64,000 bases of DNA from Megamerina dolium (lineage: Eukaryota; Arthropoda; Insecta; Diptera; Megamerinidae): assembly GCA_963854835.1 (NCBI GenBank), contig OY978525.1, forward strand, positions 25,257,253 through 25,321,252, read 5' to 3'. Both the position numbers and the translations under genes were made by a program. This document shows, piece after piece, positions 60,950-64,000 of this stretch. The notes beneath the pieces are model-generated. The model was not told the origin of the DNA, ran no database searches, and saw only the letters and a list, made by a program, of their open reading frames with translations. How positions within the stretch are numbered: position 1 is the stretch's first letter; every line of letters starts with the position of its first letter.

Positions 60950-63180
60950 TACGATTATTTTCACCAGCAAACCAATAAGTTCGTGAATGGATACAATCGA
61001 GTGAAAACTACTCCTAGCTCCCATATAAAAGTATGGCGTTGAATGAGCATTTTCGCATTATGAGCATGAAAATATAAAGCTATTGAACGAAAACTATGTA
61101 CTAAAAGTTGATTTGATCATAAAATATATAATAATAAAATAGTGAAATTGTATAAAAACCACGCCTATCTGCCATGTTGCAGAAAACATATTTTCATACT
61201 TTAGCCGTGCAAATATAAAACTTTTGATCTAAAACTTGGTATCTAATCACAGAATAGACATATTTGAATATGGGCGGAATCGGATGAAATCAACACCTAT
61301 ATCCAATACAAACTTATGCCTTCGTATACATGTTTTCACACTTTGAGCACGAAAATTTGAAGTTATCAAGCTGAAATTCGGTATATATGATAAAATTTAC
61401 TATTTAATAGACATATTCAAAAATGGGCTGAATCGGATGAAGTCCACGGCTATATCCAATACAAATATATGCTTTAGTATACATGTTGTCACACTTTGAG
61501 CACGAAGATATAAAGTTATCAAGATGAAATTGGGTAGATGTAATAAAATTTACCACTTAACAGTCATATTCAAAAATGGGTGTAATCGGATGAAATCAAC
61601 GCCTACCTCCAATACATACTTATGCTTTCGTATATATGCTTTCACACTTTGAACATGAAAATATAAAGTTATCAAGCTGAAATTTGGTATATATGATAAA
61701 ATTAACCATTTAATAGACAATCAACACCTATCTCCAGTACAAACTTATGCTTTCGTATATATGTTTTCACACTTTGAACATGAAAATATAAAGTTATCAA
61801 GCTGAAATTCTGCATATATGATAATTTTTACCCTCTTATAGACATATTCAAAAATGGGTGTAATCGGATGAAATCAACACCTATCTCCAATACAAACTCC
61901 AATGCTTTCGTATACATGTTTTCACACTTTGAACACGAACATATAAAGTTATCAAGCTGAAATTCTGCATATATGATAAAAGTTACCACTTAATAGACAT
62001 ATTTAAAAATGGGCGGAATCGGATGAAATCAACGCCTATCTCCAATACAAACATATGCGTTCGTATACATGTTTTCACACTTTGAACACGAAAATTTAAA
62101 GTTATCAAGCTGAAATTCTGCATATATGATAATTTTTACCCTCTAATAAACATATTCAAAAATAGGCGGAATCGGATGAAATCAACGCCTATCTCCAATA
62201 CAAACATATGCGTTCGTATACATGTTTTCACACTTTGAACACGAAAATTTGAAGTTATCAAGCTGAAACTCGGTATATGTGATAATATTTACCATCGAAT
62301 AGACATATTCAAAAATGGGCGGAATTGGATGAAATCCACACCTATCTCCCACACAAACTTATGCTTTCGTATTATTATTTTCATACTTTGCATACGAAAA
62401 TTAAAAGTTATCAAGCTGAAACTGAGTATATGTGATAATTTTTACCCTCTAATAGACATATTCAAAAATGGGCGAAATCGGATGAAATCAACGCCTATCT
62501 CCAATACAAACTTATGCTTTCGTGTACATGTTTTCCCACTTTGAACACGAAAATATAAAGTTATCAAGCCGAAATTCGGCATATATGATAATTTTTACCC
62601 TCTAATAGACATATTCAAAAATAGGCGGAATCGGATGAAATCAACGCCTATCTCCAATACAAACATATGCTTTCGCATATATGTTTTCACACTTTTCATA
62701 CGAAAATTTAAAGTTATCAAGCTGAAATTCGGTACATATGTTAACATGCACCAACAAATAGACATACTTGAATATAAGTTAAAACGGATGAAAATTACAA
62801 CTACTTGCCATACAAACTTATGTCTTCGTATGTTTGTTTCCACGATTTAAACACGAAAAAATATGGGTATTATGTTGAAATTTAGTACATATGATTACAT
62901 TTACTAACTAATAGATATATGCGAAAATGTTGCTGAATCGGATGAAAACTACTGCTACTTGCCATACAAACTTACGCTTACGTGTGTATATTTTAACACT
63001 TTGCGCGCAAAAATATATAGTTATTATGCTGAAATTCGGTACATATAATTATATTTTATAATTAATGAACAAGCTCGAAGATGAGTGGAATCAGATAAAA
63101 ACCACGCCTACCTCTAATACAAAAATATGTTTTCGACTGTACCTTGCGCACGAACTTATAAAGCCATAGTACTAAAACTA
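60950..63180 (-). repeat. Family A tandem array, block 3 (minus orientation)
   Basis: About 14-15 units have a period near 150 bp. From about 61.25 to 62.72 kb the units are strongly alike: ATATTCAAAAATGGGCGGAA, TCGGATGAAATCAACGCC, TATCTCCAATACAAAC, TATGCTTTCGTATACATG, TTTTCACACTTTGAACACGA and AAAGTTATCAAGCTGAAATT. The units at each edge are more diverged, a pattern expected from homogenisation in the array centre. One unit near 61.70 kb lacks the AAAAATGGGCGGAATCGG segment. Its complement matches block 1 at 31.4 kb. Confidence 0.88.
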
Positions 63181-64000
63181 GTCATATACTATAAATCTGA
63201 CCAACATGTGGTTATATTTATTAAAATTGGCGTTGCTAGCTGTTTATTATCTTTGCAGTGAAGTAATTGTGCATAATTGGCTTACTTATTGGCTCGAACC
63301 AATACGAAAATTGCAATAAGATTAGCTGAGAAGAAAAGTCAATCAACTTGTTAACCATGTTTATCATATTACAATCATATAAAGTATCTATGTACAAATA
63401 TTACATTGAAATTCAGCAACTAATTTTCCGTACAGCCTTCATTTACTTCACTGCTGACTTATAAATCCACCAGTACTTGGTGCAGTAAAGGAGTAGTCTG
63501 TTGAACTGTTAAGAAATTAATTTTTTAATATGAATTGCTCTTTGTATTCAAATGCCGTACCTCTGTAATTTGCCCCTTTTCCATACTTATACTTGCCTCT
63601 TGAACTTGACTTTACAAATTAAAGCTTTAATTAAAAGCCAATACAATTTATAATGCCTAAAGTGCTAATATAAATAATTTTACACTTGATAATGAAGAAA
63701 ACACATATACCTATATTAATCTCTAGGGTGAGTTTTTATATTACATTAAGTTAGAATGTTAATGTGGTTTCTTATACAAATGTTTATGTTGGTAAATGAG
63801 AAAAGTGTTGCGAAAAGTGTTACGTGTTACCGAGCTATACAAATATGTATACATAGCTATGTTAGTTATATTTATGTTAGTACAAGTCTATAATATTTTT
63901 AAGAAAACCTTGCCTGCTTGCTTGTTTACTTTGCGTGTAATCAATTTAATGCTTTTGACTAACGAATAATTTCCGCATGCACAGAGAAAGGAAATTAATA
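63180..64000. other. Intron sequence, nothing recognised
   Basis: AT-rich to the window end, without coding signal. Confidence 0.4.

Larger units (their letters stand above)
26164..64000 (-). other. sm: Probable upstream sm intron (at least 37.8 kb)
   Basis: The acceptor ends at 26164 on the minus strand. No sequence resembling the preceding RRM3 half, RRM1 or RRM2 was recognised between here and 64000, although an exon of fewer than 60 codons could be missed by eye. The interval is filled with transposon remnants and tandem arrays, listed separately. Confidence 0.5.

Noticed and set aside
60950..63180. CRISPR-like array
   Set aside because: Units of about 150 bp are contiguous and have no short repeat plus unique spacer structure. 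The DNA is eukaryotic.

Overview
The window is intronic and intergenic DNA from a higher fly. A tephritid fruit fly is the best guess, but the species is not determinable here. The DNA is AT-rich, has many mariner-type and DD41D-type transposon copies, non-LTR retrotransposon tails and tRNA-derived SINEs, and contains one clear host gene. That gene is smooth (sm), the insect hnRNP-L orthologue, on the minus strand. Three of its exons are supported by splice signals, reading phase and protein similarity: 26163-25888 (second half of RRM3 plus linker), 25801-25597 (most of RRM4) and 16447-16311 (end of RRM4, C-terminal tail and stop). The introns are 86 bp and about 9.15 kb. No earlier sm exon was recognised between 26164 and the window end, so the upstream intron may exceed 37.8 kb. 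Everything right of 26.2 kb is then probably intron, and everything left of about 16.1 kb is 3' UTR or downstream DNA.

Layout. 0-16 kb (downstream of sm): two related degenerate mariner-like elements (1.6-3.5 and 6.5-8.5 kb), the second with an expanded internal tandem repeat and an inserted SINE; non-LTR remnants at 5.0-5.9 kb; a mariner remnant near 12.6 kb; microsatellites and a foldback element at 14.3 kb. 16-25.6 kb (last sm intron): a GATTAAT-rich tandem array, SINEs (one with a target-site duplication), an internally deleted mariner, a 150-bp-period satellite-like array and LINE fragments. 26-64 kb (probable upstream sm intron): LINE fragments, a TIR element at 28.0-28.6 kb, a nearly intact DD41D transposon at 30.0-31.3 kb with one nonsense codon, four more transposase pseudogenes, and large tandem arrays.

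The least explained signal is a pair of tandem-repeat families with a period near 150 bp. Family A (31.4-33.4, 45.7-46.2 and 60.9-63.2 kb) and family B (20.1-21.2, 38.4-38.9, 40.6-40.9, 44.6-45.4 and 56.7-57.2 kb) are scattered as blocks in both orientations and share a TTTTGTATGGGAG-like core. If this is all sm pre-mRNA, the opposite-orientation blocks could form long RNA duplexes. A tRNA-derived SINE family with exchangeable tails, a CAG-rich tract just after the sm stop codon and one possible plus-strand exon at 39.1 kb are also worth checking. All assignments are from reading the sequence; no database search was run.
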